Notes: generated by a model not told the origin, from the sequence alone. A stretch of 11,793 nucleotides of DNA from CAZHAC01 sp964383855 (GCA_964383855.1 CAYLIP010000068.1:1-11793); one strand, 5' to 3'; counted from the stretch's first letter, positions 5,289-11,793 are shown. Translations and numbers: made by a program.

Positions 5289-7727
5289 ATGGCCGTCACC
5301 GAGTCTGCGCGCTACGTCCCCCAGGAGATCGAGCCCAAGTGGCAGCGGATCTGGGCCGAGCGAGGTGTCATGCGGGCCGGCGACGCCTCGCCCAGGCCCA
5401 AGTTCTACAACCTGGTGATGTTCCCCTACCCGAGCGGCGAGCTGCACATGGGACACATGCGCAACTACGTGATCGGGGACCTCGTCAGCCGCTTCCACCG
5501 GATGCGCGGGATGGAGGTGCTGAACCCCTTCGGCTGGGACGCCTTCGGCCTGCCCGCGGAGAACGCGGCGATCAAGAAGGGGACGCATCCATGGGACGAG
5601 ACGTCGAAGAACATCGCCACCGCCAAGCGCCAGCTGGCGATGATGGGGGTCCTCTACGACTGGTCGCGCGAGGTCACCACCTGCCTGCCCGACTACTACG
5701 CCTGGACGCAGTGGCTGTTCCTGCTCTTCTGGGAGCGCGGCCTGGCCTACCGGAAGATGGCCCCGGTCAACTGGTGCCCGATCGACCAGACCGTGCTCGC
5801 CAACGAGCAGGTGATCAACGGCTGCTGCTGGCGCCACCCCGATACGCCGGTCGAAAAGCGGGACCTCGAGCAGTGGTTCCTCAAGATCACCGACTACGCC
5901 GACCGGCTGCTGGACGACCTCTCCCTGCTCGAGGACACCTGGCCGGAGAAGGTGAGGGTGATGCAGGCGAACTGGATCGGGCGCTCGCAGGGGGCCGACG
6001 TCGACTTCGACGTGGTCGGCTCGGACGAGCGGATCCGGATCTTCACGACGCGGCCGGACACCCTTTTCGGGGCGACGTTCATGGTGCTGGCGCCCGAGCA
6101 TCCGCTGGTCGATTCGGTGACCACCGCCGAGCGCCGGCCCGAGGTCGACTCCTACCGGGAGCGCGCGCGCCGGGAGACCGAGATCGAGCGCCTTTCCACC
6201 GAGCGCGAGAAGACCGGGGTCTTCACCGGCGGCCACGCCATCAACCCGGTCAACGGGCAGCGGATCCCGATCTGGATCGCCGACTACGTGCTCATGAGCT
6301 ATGGAACCGGCGCCATCATGGCCGTCCCCGGCCACGACGAGCGCGACTTCGAGTTCGCCAAGCGCTTCGGAATGCCCATTGTCGAGGTCGTGGCGCCGCC
6401 CGGCGGAGCCCAGGGCCAACTCGAGTCGGCCTACACCGGCAAGGAGGGCACCCTGGTCAACAGCGGTGAGTTCTCGGGGATGCCCTGGCAGCGGGGCTTC
6501 GACGCCATCGTCGACTCGCTGGTGGCGCGGGGGGCGGGTGAGCGCGTGACCCGCTACCGGCTCCGTGACTGGCTGATCTCGCGCCAGCGCTACTGGGGCT
6601 GCCCGATCCCCATGATCCACTGCGCCCGGTGCGGGATCGTGCCGGTTCCCGCCGACCAATTGCCGGTGGAGCTGCCCCGGGCCAACCGGCCGCTGGCCGA
6701 GCAGCCCGACTGGTTCACGACGACCTGTCCGTCCTGTGGCGGCGGCGCGCGCCGCGAGACCGACACCATGGACACCTTCATCGACTCCTCCTGGTACTTC
6801 CTGCGCTACACCTCCGCCCACGACCAGTCGAGCCCCTTCGACCCCGAGCTGGCCAATCGCTGGATGGCGGTCGACCAGTACACGGGCGGGGTCGAGCACG
6901 CCATCCTCCATCTGCTCTACTCGCGCTTCTTCGTGAAGGTCCTGCATGACGCCGGGATGCTCCAGGCGGTGGAGCCGTTCCTGCGGCTCTTCACCCAGGG
7001 CATGGTCAAGCGCAATGGCCAGGTGATGGCCAAGTCGGCCGGCAATGGCGTCGCTCCCGACGACCTGGTGCAGCGCGAGGGGGCGGACGCCGGCCGCGTC
7101 TACGAGATGTTCATCGGTCCGCCAGAGGACGACTCCGAGTGGTCGGATGCTGCGATCGCCGGCCCCGTGCGCTTCCTGCACTCCGTCTGGCGACTGGCGC
7201 TGGAGCCCGAGAGCTTCGAGCGGCTGGGGACGGGCGCCTCAAACGAGGTGCTGCGGCGGCGCACCCACCAGGCCGTCCGGGCGGTGACCGAGGACTACCG
7301 GACCTTCCGGTTCAACACCGCGGTGGCCGAGCTGATGAAGTTCGGCAACGCGCTCCAGGACCACGTCCAGGGCGGCGGGGAGATAGGCGCGGAGTGGTCC
7401 CAGGCCGTCGACACGCTGATCCGCCTGCTGCATCCGATGGCGCCGCACATCACCGAGGAGCTGTGGGAGCGCACCGGCCACGACGGCCTCTGCGCGGACG
7501 CCGGCTGGCCGGAGCACGACGACACGCAGGCGGCCGAGCCCACCGTGACCCTCGTCGTGCAGGTGGCGGGCAAGGTGCGGGACCGGCTCCAGGTGCCGGC
7601 CGGGATCACCGAGGAGGAGGCTCTTCAGCTCGCCCTGCAGAGCGATCGGGTGGGCCAGTTCCTGCCCGGGGGCCGGGCCCGCAAGGTCGTCTACGTGCCG
7701 GACAAGATCCTCAACCTGGTGCCGTAG
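5289..7727 (+). CDS. leuS: Leucyl-tRNA synthetase
   Basis: A class I aminoacyl-tRNA synthetase of 812 residues that charges tRNA-Leu; length and order match bacterial LeuRS. The HIGH motif is H53-M-G-H56 in FPYPSGELHMGHMRNY. The CP1 editing domain shows TTRPDTLFG and GTGAIMAVPGHDERDFEFA, with the threonines and the aspartates needed to remove mischarged amino acids. The late segments RDWLISRQRYWGCPIP, DTMDTFIDSSWYF and the anticodon-binding domain (MAPHITEELWE) follow. CxxC pairs at CARC and CPSC suggest a zinc-binding insert. The KMSKS loop is unusual: it reads V579-M-A-K-S583, so the first lysine and the first serine are changed while the second, catalytic lysine is kept. The ATG is preceded by a strong -10 box and nearly no leader. 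The LLM oxidoreductase gene follows after 15 nt. Confidence 0.97.
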   Translation: MAVTESARYVPQEIEPKWQRIWAERGVMRAGDASPRPKFYNLVMFPYPSGELHMGHMRNYVIGDLVSRFHRMRGMEVLNPFGWDAFGLPAENAAIKKGTHPWDETSKNIATAKRQLAMMGVLYDWSREVTTCLPDYYAWTQWLFLLFWERGLAYRKMAPVNWCPIDQTVLANEQVINGCCWRHPDTPVEKRDLEQWFLKITDYADRLLDDLSLLEDTWPEKVRVMQANWIGRSQGADVDFDVVGSDERIRIFTTRPDTLFGATFMVLAPEHPLVDSVTTAERRPEVDSYRERARRETEIERLSTEREKTGVFTGGHAINPVNGQRIPIWIADYVLMSYGTGAIMAVPGHDERDFEFAKRFGMPIVEVVAPPGGAQGQLESAYTGKEGTLVNSGEFSGMPWQRGFDAIVDSLVARGAGERVTRYRLRDWLISRQRYWGCPIPMIHCARCGIVPVPADQLPVELPRANRPLAEQPDWFTTTCPSCGGGARRETDTMDTFIDSSWYFLRYTSAHDQSSPFDPELANRWMAVDQYTGGVEHAILHLLYSRFFVKVLHDAGMLQAVEPFLRLFTQGMVKRNGQVMAKSAGNGVAPDDLVQREGADAGRVYEMFIGPPEDDSEWSDAAIAGPVRFLHSVWRLALEPESFERLGTGASNEVLRRRTHQAVRAVTEDYRTFRFNTAVAELMKFGNALQDHVQGGGEIGAEWSQAVDTLIRLLHPMAPHITEELWERTGHDGLCADAGWPEHDDTQAAEPTVTLVVQVAGKVRDRLQVPAGITEEEALQLALQSDRVGQFLPGGRARKVVYVPDKILNLVP

Positions 7728-7742
7728 CAGGCCGGCCAGACG

Positions 7743-8759
7743 ATGACCCTGCCCGGCATCGCGCTTCCCGGCGCCGTGCGCCCGGAGGAGGCCCGCGAGC
7801 TCGCCCGGCGCGCCGAGCGCCTGGGCTGTGATGCGGTCTGGACGCTCGACGTCCGGCGCGACCCCTTCCTGCTGGCGGCCGCCGCACTCGACGCGACGGA
7901 GTCGATCGCGGTGGGCACCAACGTGGCGGTGGCCTTCGCCCGCAGCCCGGCGGCCACGGCGACCACCGCCTGGGACCTGAGCCTGTGGTCGGGCGGGCGG
8001 TTCGTGCTCGGTCTCGGCTCCCAGACCGGACCCACGCTCAAGGCTCGCTTCGGAGTCGAGGCCGACCATCCCGGCCCCCGCATGCGTGACTACGTGGCCA
8101 CCGTGCGCGACTGCTTCCAGGCCTTCGCCCGCGGTTACGGCCGGCACGACGGGCCCTTCTACTCCATCCGGAGGCCGGCCTTCCAGCCCGGTGCGGAGGA
8201 GGACGTGGCGGCCCCGCCCATCTACCTGGCCGGCGTCAACCCGTACATGACAAGGGTGGCCGGGGAGTGCGCGGACGGCTTTGCCGGCCACATGTTCACC
8301 ACCGAGCGCTACCTGGAGGAAGTCCTGCGGCCGGAGCTGGAGCGAGGCGCGGCGCCGGCGGGCCGGCCGCGCCCGCCGATCCTCCTCCAGGTCGTGGCCG
8401 CCCGTTCCCCCGAGGAGGCGGCGAAGCAGATGATCGCCTACACCGTGCCCGGCTACCGCCGGGTGCTCGACTTCGAGGGTCTGGGCGACGCCGCCGACGC
8501 CGTGATGGCCGCGGCCGGGGAGGGCCGGCGGGCGGAGGCGGCCGGCATCATCGCCGACCGCTACCTGCACCTGCTGGCGGTCTGCGTCCTCGACGACCTG
8601 GAGCTGGCGGTCAGGCGCTGGTCGCCCCACTGCGACAGGCTGAGCTTCAACGTGCCCTGGTTCGGCATCGACAACCAGGCACAGCTGGCGGCCACCCACG
8701 AGCTCCTGGACGCCATCGGGTCACTGAGGCCGCAAGAAACGCCTCCCGCGGCCGGCTAG
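7743..8759 (+). CDS. LLM-class F420-dependent oxidoreductase (MSMEG_2256-like family)
   Basis: A 338-residue luciferase-like monooxygenase-fold (TIM barrel) protein. Family marks in order are the N-terminal ARRAERLGCDAVWTLDVRRDPFLLAAAALDAT (about 22-52), AVGTNVAVAFARSP (about 57-70), WDLSLWSGGRFVLGLGSQ (about 78-95), and APPIYLAGVNPYMTRVAGECADGF (about 158-181). These match the F420-dependent group related to MSMEG_2256 better than FMN luciferases. It is expected to transfer hydride between reduced deazaflavin F420 and an unknown substrate; F420 use is inferred from family resemblance only. The ATG lies 15 nt after the leuS stop on the same strand with no visible promoter, so it is probably cotranscribed with leuS, although no functional link is obvious. 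It converges with the lipoprotein gene across 16 nt. Confidence 0.87.
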   Translation: MTLPGIALPGAVRPEEARELARRAERLGCDAVWTLDVRRDPFLLAAAALDATESIAVGTNVAVAFARSPAATATTAWDLSLWSGGRFVLGLGSQTGPTLKARFGVEADHPGPRMRDYVATVRDCFQAFARGYGRHDGPFYSIRRPAFQPGAEEDVAAPPIYLAGVNPYMTRVAGECADGFAGHMFTTERYLEEVLRPELERGAAPAGRPRPPILLQVVAARSPEEAAKQMIAYTVPGYRRVLDFEGLGDAADAVMAAAGEGRRAEAAGIIADRYLHLLAVCVLDDLELAVRRWSPHCDRLSFNVPWFGIDNQAQLAATHELLDAIGSLRPQETPPAAG

Positions 8760-8775
8760 CGTGAAGCCGGAGGCC

Positions 8776-9123
8776 TCAGCGGATGCCGGAATCGACGGCG
8801 AAGTCGAGCGTCAGGTTGTCCCCGGATTCCACCCGGAGGTGCCGCACCGGGTGCACCATCCCGGCGTTGACGACGACCTGGTAGTCACCCGGCGGTAGCG
8901 TCACCTCGTAGTTCCCCGCGGCGTCGGTGGCGACCACGATGCTGCTCCCGAAGGCGATCTTGACTCCCGCCGCGGGCGGGCACGGAGAGGGTGGAAACCG
9001 TTCCACGGGCGTGCATGGCGACACCGTCACGTGGCCCCGCACATGGCCGGGCCCGGGCAACCCCGCAGGCGCCCCGCAGGCCATCAGGGCGACGGCAAGG
9101 GCGGCCGCTGCGAGTAGCTTCAC
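8776..9123 (-). CDS. Small lipoprotein with carboxypeptidase-regulatory-like (beta-sandwich) domain
   Basis: A 115-residue exported lipoprotein starting at GTG 9123. Residues 1-15 (MKLLAAAALAVALMA) form a signal peptide with lipobox L-M-A-C16, so C16 should be lipidated and the protein anchored to the membrane. After a Pro/Gly-rich linker (17-27) comes a short beta-sandwich unit with the pattern of carboxypeptidase regulatory-like or Cna-B-like domains: GHVTVSPC, GVKIAFGSSIVVATDAAGNYEVTLPPGDYQVVV, then LTLDFAV. C37 and C48 flank a Pro-rich loop and may form a disulfide. No enzyme activity is expected; such domains usually mediate binding or stabilise surface proteins. It lies 60 nt downstream of the pdxA-like gene on the same strand, so it could be the last gene of that transcript or have its own promoter. 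Confidence 0.8.
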   Translation of the reverse strand: MKLLAAAALAVALMACGAPAGLPGPGHVRGHVTVSPCTPVERFPPSPCPPAAGVKIAFGSSIVVATDAAGNYEVTLPPGDYQVVVNAGMVHPVRHLRVESGDNLTLDFAVDSGIR

Positions 9124-9183
9124 GCTTGAGATAACGCGCCGGATCTGGCCCGGGTAACCGGCCTCACCGGCTTTTAATGGCGC

Positions 9184-10116
9184 TCACCGGCGCTCGGCGG
9201 CCGCCACCCTGATCGCTGAGGCCATCGACTGCCACCGCGCGCGACCCTGACCGGCGATGTCGAAGGCGGTCCCGTGGTCGACGCTGGTCCGCAGGAAGGG
9301 CAGGCCGAGCGTGACGTTGACCCCCTCGTCGAACCCGGCCAGCTTGACCGGGACGTGGCCCTGGTCGTGGTAGATGGCGACCACGAAGTCGAATTCACCC
9401 TGCGCCGCGCGCCAGAAGAGCGTGTCGGCGGGCCAGGGCCCGCTGGCCTGGATCCCATCCTTCCGGGCGTCCTCGACCGCGGGACCGATCTCGCGGATTT
9501 CCTCGTCGCCGAAGAGCCCGTTCTCGCCCGCGTGAGGGTTGAGGCCGCACACGGCGATCCGCGGGGCATCGAAACCGAGGCGCAGCCCCGCCTCGAAGGT
9601 CATTCGCAGCGTGGTCAGCACGCGATCCCGAGTCGCCGCCTCGATCGCGCTCCGCAGCGACCGGTGCGTGGTCACGTGGGCGACGCGCAACCGGTCGGTC
9701 ACCAGCAGCATCCGGACCTCGGGGGTGTGAGTCAGGTCGGCCAGCATCTCGGTGTGTCCTGGCCACCCGTACCCGGCCAGGCGGAGCGCCTCCTTGTTGA
9801 TGGGCGCGGTGACCAGCGCGTCCGCCTCGCCGCCCGCGATCATCGCCACGGCTCGCTCGATCGCCGCCACCGCCGCCCGCCCGCCGGCGGCGCTGAGCCG
9901 GCCGGCCGCCGTCTCCGAGGCGTCGCCGGCGGCCGCCACGCGCGGCGCCGGGAGACCCAGCTGCGCGGCTGTGCGCTCGATCAGGGTGGGGTCGCCGGTG
10001 ACCACGATGTCGGCCAGCGCCGACACCTCGGGCCGGGCGAGGGCCTTGACGGTCACCTCGGGGCCGACTCCGGCCGGGTCGCCGCTTGAGATCACCAGGC
10101 GCCTTCGCTCAGGCAC
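9184..10116 (-). CDS. PdxA-family dehydrogenase, probably PdxA2 (4-phospho-D-threonate/erythronate dehydrogenase)
   Basis: A 310-residue NAD- and metal-dependent hydroxy-acid dehydrogenase/decarboxylase of the PdxA family. It shows SSGDPAGVGPEV (10-21), GHTEMLADL (120-128), and the three metal-binding histidines H151 (HVTTHRSL), H195 (GLNPHAGENG) and H250 (YHDQGHVPVK), spaced 44 and 55 apart as in E. coli PdxA. The tail NVTLGLPFLRTSVDHGTAFDIAGQG is complete. The classical substrate is 4-phosphohydroxy-L-threonine in vitamin B6 synthesis. Here the gene overlaps a DUF1537 kinase gene by 8 nt; such pairs are known to catabolise D-threonate or D-erythronate via a 4-phosphate to dihydroxyacetone phosphate. 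PdxA2 is therefore the better guess, though B6 synthesis is not excluded. The GTG start at 10116 is chosen because the fold begins there; an open extension to 10353 has no family likeness. Confidence 0.88.
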   Translation of the reverse strand: MPERRRLVISSGDPAGVGPEVTVKALARPEVSALADIVVTGDPTLIERTAAQLGLPAPRVAAAGDASETAAGRLSAAGGRAAVAAIERAVAMIAGGEADALVTAPINKEALRLAGYGWPGHTEMLADLTHTPEVRMLLVTDRLRVAHVTTHRSLRSAIEAATRDRVLTTLRMTFEAGLRLGFDAPRIAVCGLNPHAGENGLFGDEEIREIGPAVEDARKDGIQASGPWPADTLFWRAAQGEFDFVVAIYHDQGHVPVKLAGFDEGVNVTLGLPFLRTSVDHGTAFDIAGQGRARWQSMASAIRVAAAERR

Positions 10117-11029
10117 CGTGGCAGAGCCTCCGCAGCGCCTGGTCGATGGCCTCCGGGCCGCCGAAGCCGCCGGACTTGAGACAGACGGTGAGACCCTCGT
10201 GCGGGCCGCCGCGAAGGCGGGCGACCGGGATCCTGGGCAGCACCTCACCGGCCAGCTCGAGGGCGCTGGCCCCGAGCGCCGTGATGACGCCGGCCGCGGT
10301 GCCGCCCCCCGAAAGGAAGAGCGCGTCGTGACCGTCGAGATCGACCGCGTCATCGCGCGAGCGCCGCTGCACCGTCCAGCCGGCCGCCCGCGCCCTTTCC
10401 ACCTGCTCGGCGCTGGTCTCCGTCTTGCTGCCCACCAGCCCGAGCGGATTGCGCACCGCGGGCCAGGCAGGGGAGGGCGGCTTGCTGGGAAGGCGGCGGG
10501 CGAGGGCGGCGGCCAGGCCGGCCGTCCCGGCGGGCAGGATGGAGTCGCCGGCGAGGACCTCGCCGGCGACGCGGTCGAGGTCGGCGTCGGTGGCGGCGTC
10601 GAGCAGGCGCACGCGCTCGAGGCCGGAGACCAGGACCTTGAGATCGATCTCCTCTTCGGGAGTCACCTGGAGCCCATCTCGGGTGATCCTGCTCTCGCCA
10701 GGCAGGGCGGGCGCCAGCAGGATGGTCCCCGGCCACGCTCCCAGGGCCCCCTCCAGCTCGGCGCGCACCTCTCCCCGGAGCCGTGAGTCCACCTTCTTGA
10801 AGAGAAGGGTGGCGCCCTCGCCGACCAGGTGGGCGACCGCCATCCGGGTCCGCGCCCGGGCCTCCTGCGCCTCCACCTCAGAGCGGCTCTCGGTCGACAT
10901 GGCCAGGCACTCGGCGCTTCCCGCCTCGGGCAGGACGGGCCAGATGGTGACGAGCACGCGGCCGCCGGAGAGGAAGGGAGCGGCCGAGTCGCAGGCGCCG
11001 GTGAGGTCGTCGGCGATCAGACCGATCAT
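10109..11029 (-). CDS. DUF1537 four-carbon acid sugar kinase (DtnK/OtnK-like), compact form
   Basis: A 306-residue kinase of the DUF1537 family, which phosphorylates D-threonate, D-erythronate or related acid sugars at O-4 using ATP. The N-terminal sugar-binding domain shows LIADDLTGACDSA (4-16), FKKVDSRLRGEV (77-88) and LAPALPGESRITRDG (105-119). The nucleotide-binding domain shows PAGTAGLAAALA (166-177), LFLSGGGTAAGVITALG (237-253) and the C-terminal CLKSGGFGG (283-291). All main motifs are present, yet the protein is about 100 residues shorter than typical members (around 400-430), mainly through a shortened middle. The ATG fits the conserved beginning MIG(L/I)IADDLTG. Its stop overlaps the start of the pdxA-like gene, so the two are translationally coupled. 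The start lies only 19 nt from that of the divergent PDO gene. Confidence 0.87.
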   Translation of the reverse strand: MIGLIADDLTGACDSAAPFLSGGRVLVTIWPVLPEAGSAECLAMSTESRSEVEAQEARARTRMAVAHLVGEGATLLFKKVDSRLRGEVRAELEGALGAWPGTILLAPALPGESRITRDGLQVTPEEEIDLKVLVSGLERVRLLDAATDADLDRVAGEVLAGDSILPAGTAGLAAALARRLPSKPPSPAWPAVRNPLGLVGSKTETSAEQVERARAAGWTVQRRSRDDAVDLDGHDALFLSGGGTAAGVITALGASALELAGEVLPRIPVARLRGGPHEGLTVCLKSGGFGGPEAIDQALRRLCHGA

Positions 11030-11035
11030 CCTCAG

Positions 11036-11042
11036 TACCCTA
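11036..11042. promoter_or_regulatory. Two-way -10 element between DUF1537 and PDO genes
   Basis: The heptamer TACCCTA reads TACCCT on the plus strand and TAGGGT on the minus strand, both matching the TANNNT -10 pattern. On each strand exactly 7 nt separate the hexamer from the start codon (ATG 11049 plus, ATG 11029 minus). With only 19 nt between the two start codons, both mRNAs would be leaderless and RNA polymerase could serve one side at a time. Neither gene has a usable Shine-Dalgarno site. Prediction from pattern and spacing only. Confidence 0.4.
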
Positions 11043-11048
11043 GCTTCG

Positions 11049-11744
11049 ATGGCGATCGTCGACCCGGGGACCCGCGCTCAGCTGCGCACTCGCTTTGCGG
11101 AACGGCTGGACGGCGAGGTCGACCTTCACCTCTACACGCGGCCGAGCACCGGCCGCCTGGTCCTGCCCGCCGGTTACGGATGTGCCACGTGCGGCGAGGC
11201 CCAGGAGATCGCCGAGGCGCTCGCCGGTGCGGCGTCCGAGAAGGTGCGCCTGGAGGTCACCGATGTCACCGCCCAGCTCGACGGCCACGAGGCGCCCTCC
11301 CTCACGGTGGCGGCGGCCGGCGACAAGGCCCGGATCACATTCCAGGGGCTGATGGCCGGCTTCGAGTTCGCGGCGCTCGTGGATGCCGTGGAGCGGGTGT
11401 CCCGCTCGGAGCCGGCGCTGGGGCCGAAGTCGGGGGAGGGGCTGGCCCGCATCGAGGAGGACCTCGAGGTCCTGGTCTTCGTCACCCCCGGTTGACGCTA
11501 CTGCCCACAGGCCGTGAGCCTGGCCAACCGGATGGCGATCGCCTCCCCGCGCGTGAGCGCGCTGACGGTGGAGGCGACCGAGTTTCCCGAGCTGGCACGC
11601 GAGTTCGCGGTCTCCTCCGTGCCGCGCATCGTGGTCAACCGGTCGGGGTCCTTCGTCGGCGCGCTGCCCGAGCCACAGTTCGTGGCCGCCGTGCTCGAGA
11701 TCGCCGGCGTTCCGCCGCCCCCGGAGCCTGAGCCGGGCAGCTAA
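11049..11744 (+). CDS. Selenocysteine-containing protein disulfide oxidoreductase (PDO, tandem thioredoxin-fold) read through TGA 11493
   Basis: Read across an in-frame TGA this is a 231-residue protein with two thioredoxin folds, the normal PDO/glutaredoxin-like length. Domain 1 has C45-A-T-C48 in PAGYGCATCGEAQ and a cis-proline P83. Domain 2 has VLVFVTPG-U149-R-Y-C152-PQAV and cis-proline P192 in SSVPRIVVN. Relatives have a CPYC-type site where U149-R-Y-C152 lies, so the TGA replaces exactly the first, attacking cysteine. The frame continues unchanged to TAA 11744, with intact domain-2 sequence (NRMAIASP, ATEFPELAREFAV) and the same GC-rich codon use on both sides. A SECIS-like hairpin begins right after the TGA. 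The likely role is cytoplasmic thiol/disulfide exchange with faster chemistry at U149. A TGC-to-TGA mutation or consensus error is the alternative. No selA, selB, selD or tRNA-Sec gene is in the window. The ATG is probably leaderless. Confidence 0.82.
11493..11495 (+). other. In-frame TGA, predicted selenocysteine codon (residue 149)
   Basis: The TGA falls at the first position of the U-x-x-C active site of PDO domain 2 (T-P-G-U-R-Y-C-P). The ABM, amidohydrolase, HIT, transporter and DUF1537 genes all end in TGA, so UGA is a normal stop in this genome and general reassignment does not explain the readthrough. Confidence 0.8.
11496..11537 (+). promoter_or_regulatory. Predicted bacterial SECIS hairpin
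   Basis: Immediately 3' of the TGA, CGCTA (11496-11500) can pair with TGGCG (11533-11537). C11504-C11505 can pair with G11530-G11531. CAGGC (11508-11512) pairs with GCCTG (11518-11522), closing a 5-nt loop CGTGA. The loop begins 17 nt after the TGA and has a G as its second base. This agrees with the known bacterial SECIS plan, a hairpin inside the coding region with an apical loop about 16-37 nt past UGA and a G among its first loop bases. It would bind SelB with Sec-tRNA. The folding was done by eye. Confidence 0.6.
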
Positions 11745-11793
11745 TAGGAGCAGAGCCTCCTCCAAGATGAGGGGGTTGTCCGAGTCGCCGGCG
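11745..11793. other. Right-edge stretch, no gene assigned
   Basis: The last 49 bases follow the PDO stop. An ATG at 11767 opens a plus-strand frame (M-R-G-L-S-E-S-P-A) to the window edge, but the nearest GGAG lies 16 nt upstream, too far for a normal ribosome-binding site. A 4-bp GGAG/CTCC inverted repeat (about 11747-11760) is too weak to call a terminator. Confidence 0.3.

Noticed and set aside
5283..7181. Long minus-strand open frame (632 codons) opposite leuS
   Set aside because: It is a mirror frame of leuS, with composition typical of an antisense shadow and no recognisable domain.
9124..9183. Hairpin terminator or promoter between the pdxA-like gene and the lipoprotein
   Set aside because: Only a 4-bp CCGG self-complementary pair is present, and no clean TANNNT or -35/-10 set could be placed before GTG 9123.
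10117..10353. N-terminal extension of the pdxA-like gene
   Set aside because: The added 79 residues are Arg/Ser/Pro-rich out-of-frame readings of the DUF1537 gene; the PdxA fold starts just after GTG 10116.
11049..11495. Domain-1-only PDO gene ending at TGA, with 11514-11744 as a separate 76-residue gene or pseudogene remnant
   Set aside because: The GTG at 11514 has no ribosome-binding site and would make half a thioredoxin fold without an active site. The frame is kept, domain 2 shows no decay, and the stop falls exactly on the catalytic cysteine codon with a hairpin behind it. A sequencing error remains possible but is less likely.
1..11793. Alternative genetic code (UGA as Trp or Gly) as explanation of the in-frame TGA
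   Set aside because: Several complete genes here end in TGA at family-expected lengths (ABM, amidohydrolase, HIT, transporter, DUF1537), and tryptophan is encoded by TGG throughout.

Overview
The window is GC-rich, densely coded bacterial chromosome with short intergenic gaps and several non-ATG starts. It carries an F420-type LLM oxidoreductase, an acyl-CoA dehydrogenase, a small bS22-like ribosomal protein, and -10 boxes of the TANNNT type lying only 6-13 nt before start codons, as in leaderless or near-leaderless transcription. This suggests an uncultured soil or sediment bacterium near Actinomycetota, Chloroflexota/Dormibacterota or Rokubacteria; the sequence alone does not settle the phylum. 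No mobile element, CRISPR array, rRNA or tRNA was seen.

Layout, left to right: the 5' end of a bS22-like (AURKAIP1/COX24) gene (-); acyl-CoA dehydrogenase (+); a tandem ABM-fold protein (-), convergent with the dehydrogenase across a strong hairpin; a 42-residue one-helix membrane ORF followed by a YtcJ-type amidohydrolase (+); an HIT-family nucleotide phosphorylase/hydrolase (-); an EamA/DMT transporter (+) whose start codon shares one base with that of the HIT gene; leuS and an LLM/F420 oxidoreductase (+), probably one transcript; a small lipoprotein (-); and a translationally overlapping pair, DUF1537 kinase then pdxA-like dehydrogenase (-). The last two look like a four-carbon acid sugar catabolic module.

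The most important feature is at the right end (11049-11744). A two-domain thioredoxin-fold protein (protein disulfide oxidoreductase, PDO/glutaredoxin-like) is interrupted by an in-frame TGA exactly where the first cysteine of its second CxxC active site should be. Read through, it gives a 231-residue protein with C45-A-T-C48 in domain 1 and U149-R-Y-C152 in domain 2. An RNA hairpin with the geometry of a bacterial SECIS begins immediately after the TGA. At least five neighbouring genes use TGA as a real stop, so this is best explained as selenocysteine insertion, a probable selenoprotein PDO that simple gene calling would split into a truncated gene and a 76-residue fragment.

Two regulatory patterns also stand out. 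A split box (TCGGG, 10 nt, GGCCGAAC, N, TA, N, AATC) is shared by the regions just upstream of the acyl-CoA dehydrogenase and leuS. A TACCCTA heptamer between the divergent DUF1537 and PDO genes gives a -10-like hexamer 7 nt from the start codon on both strands.
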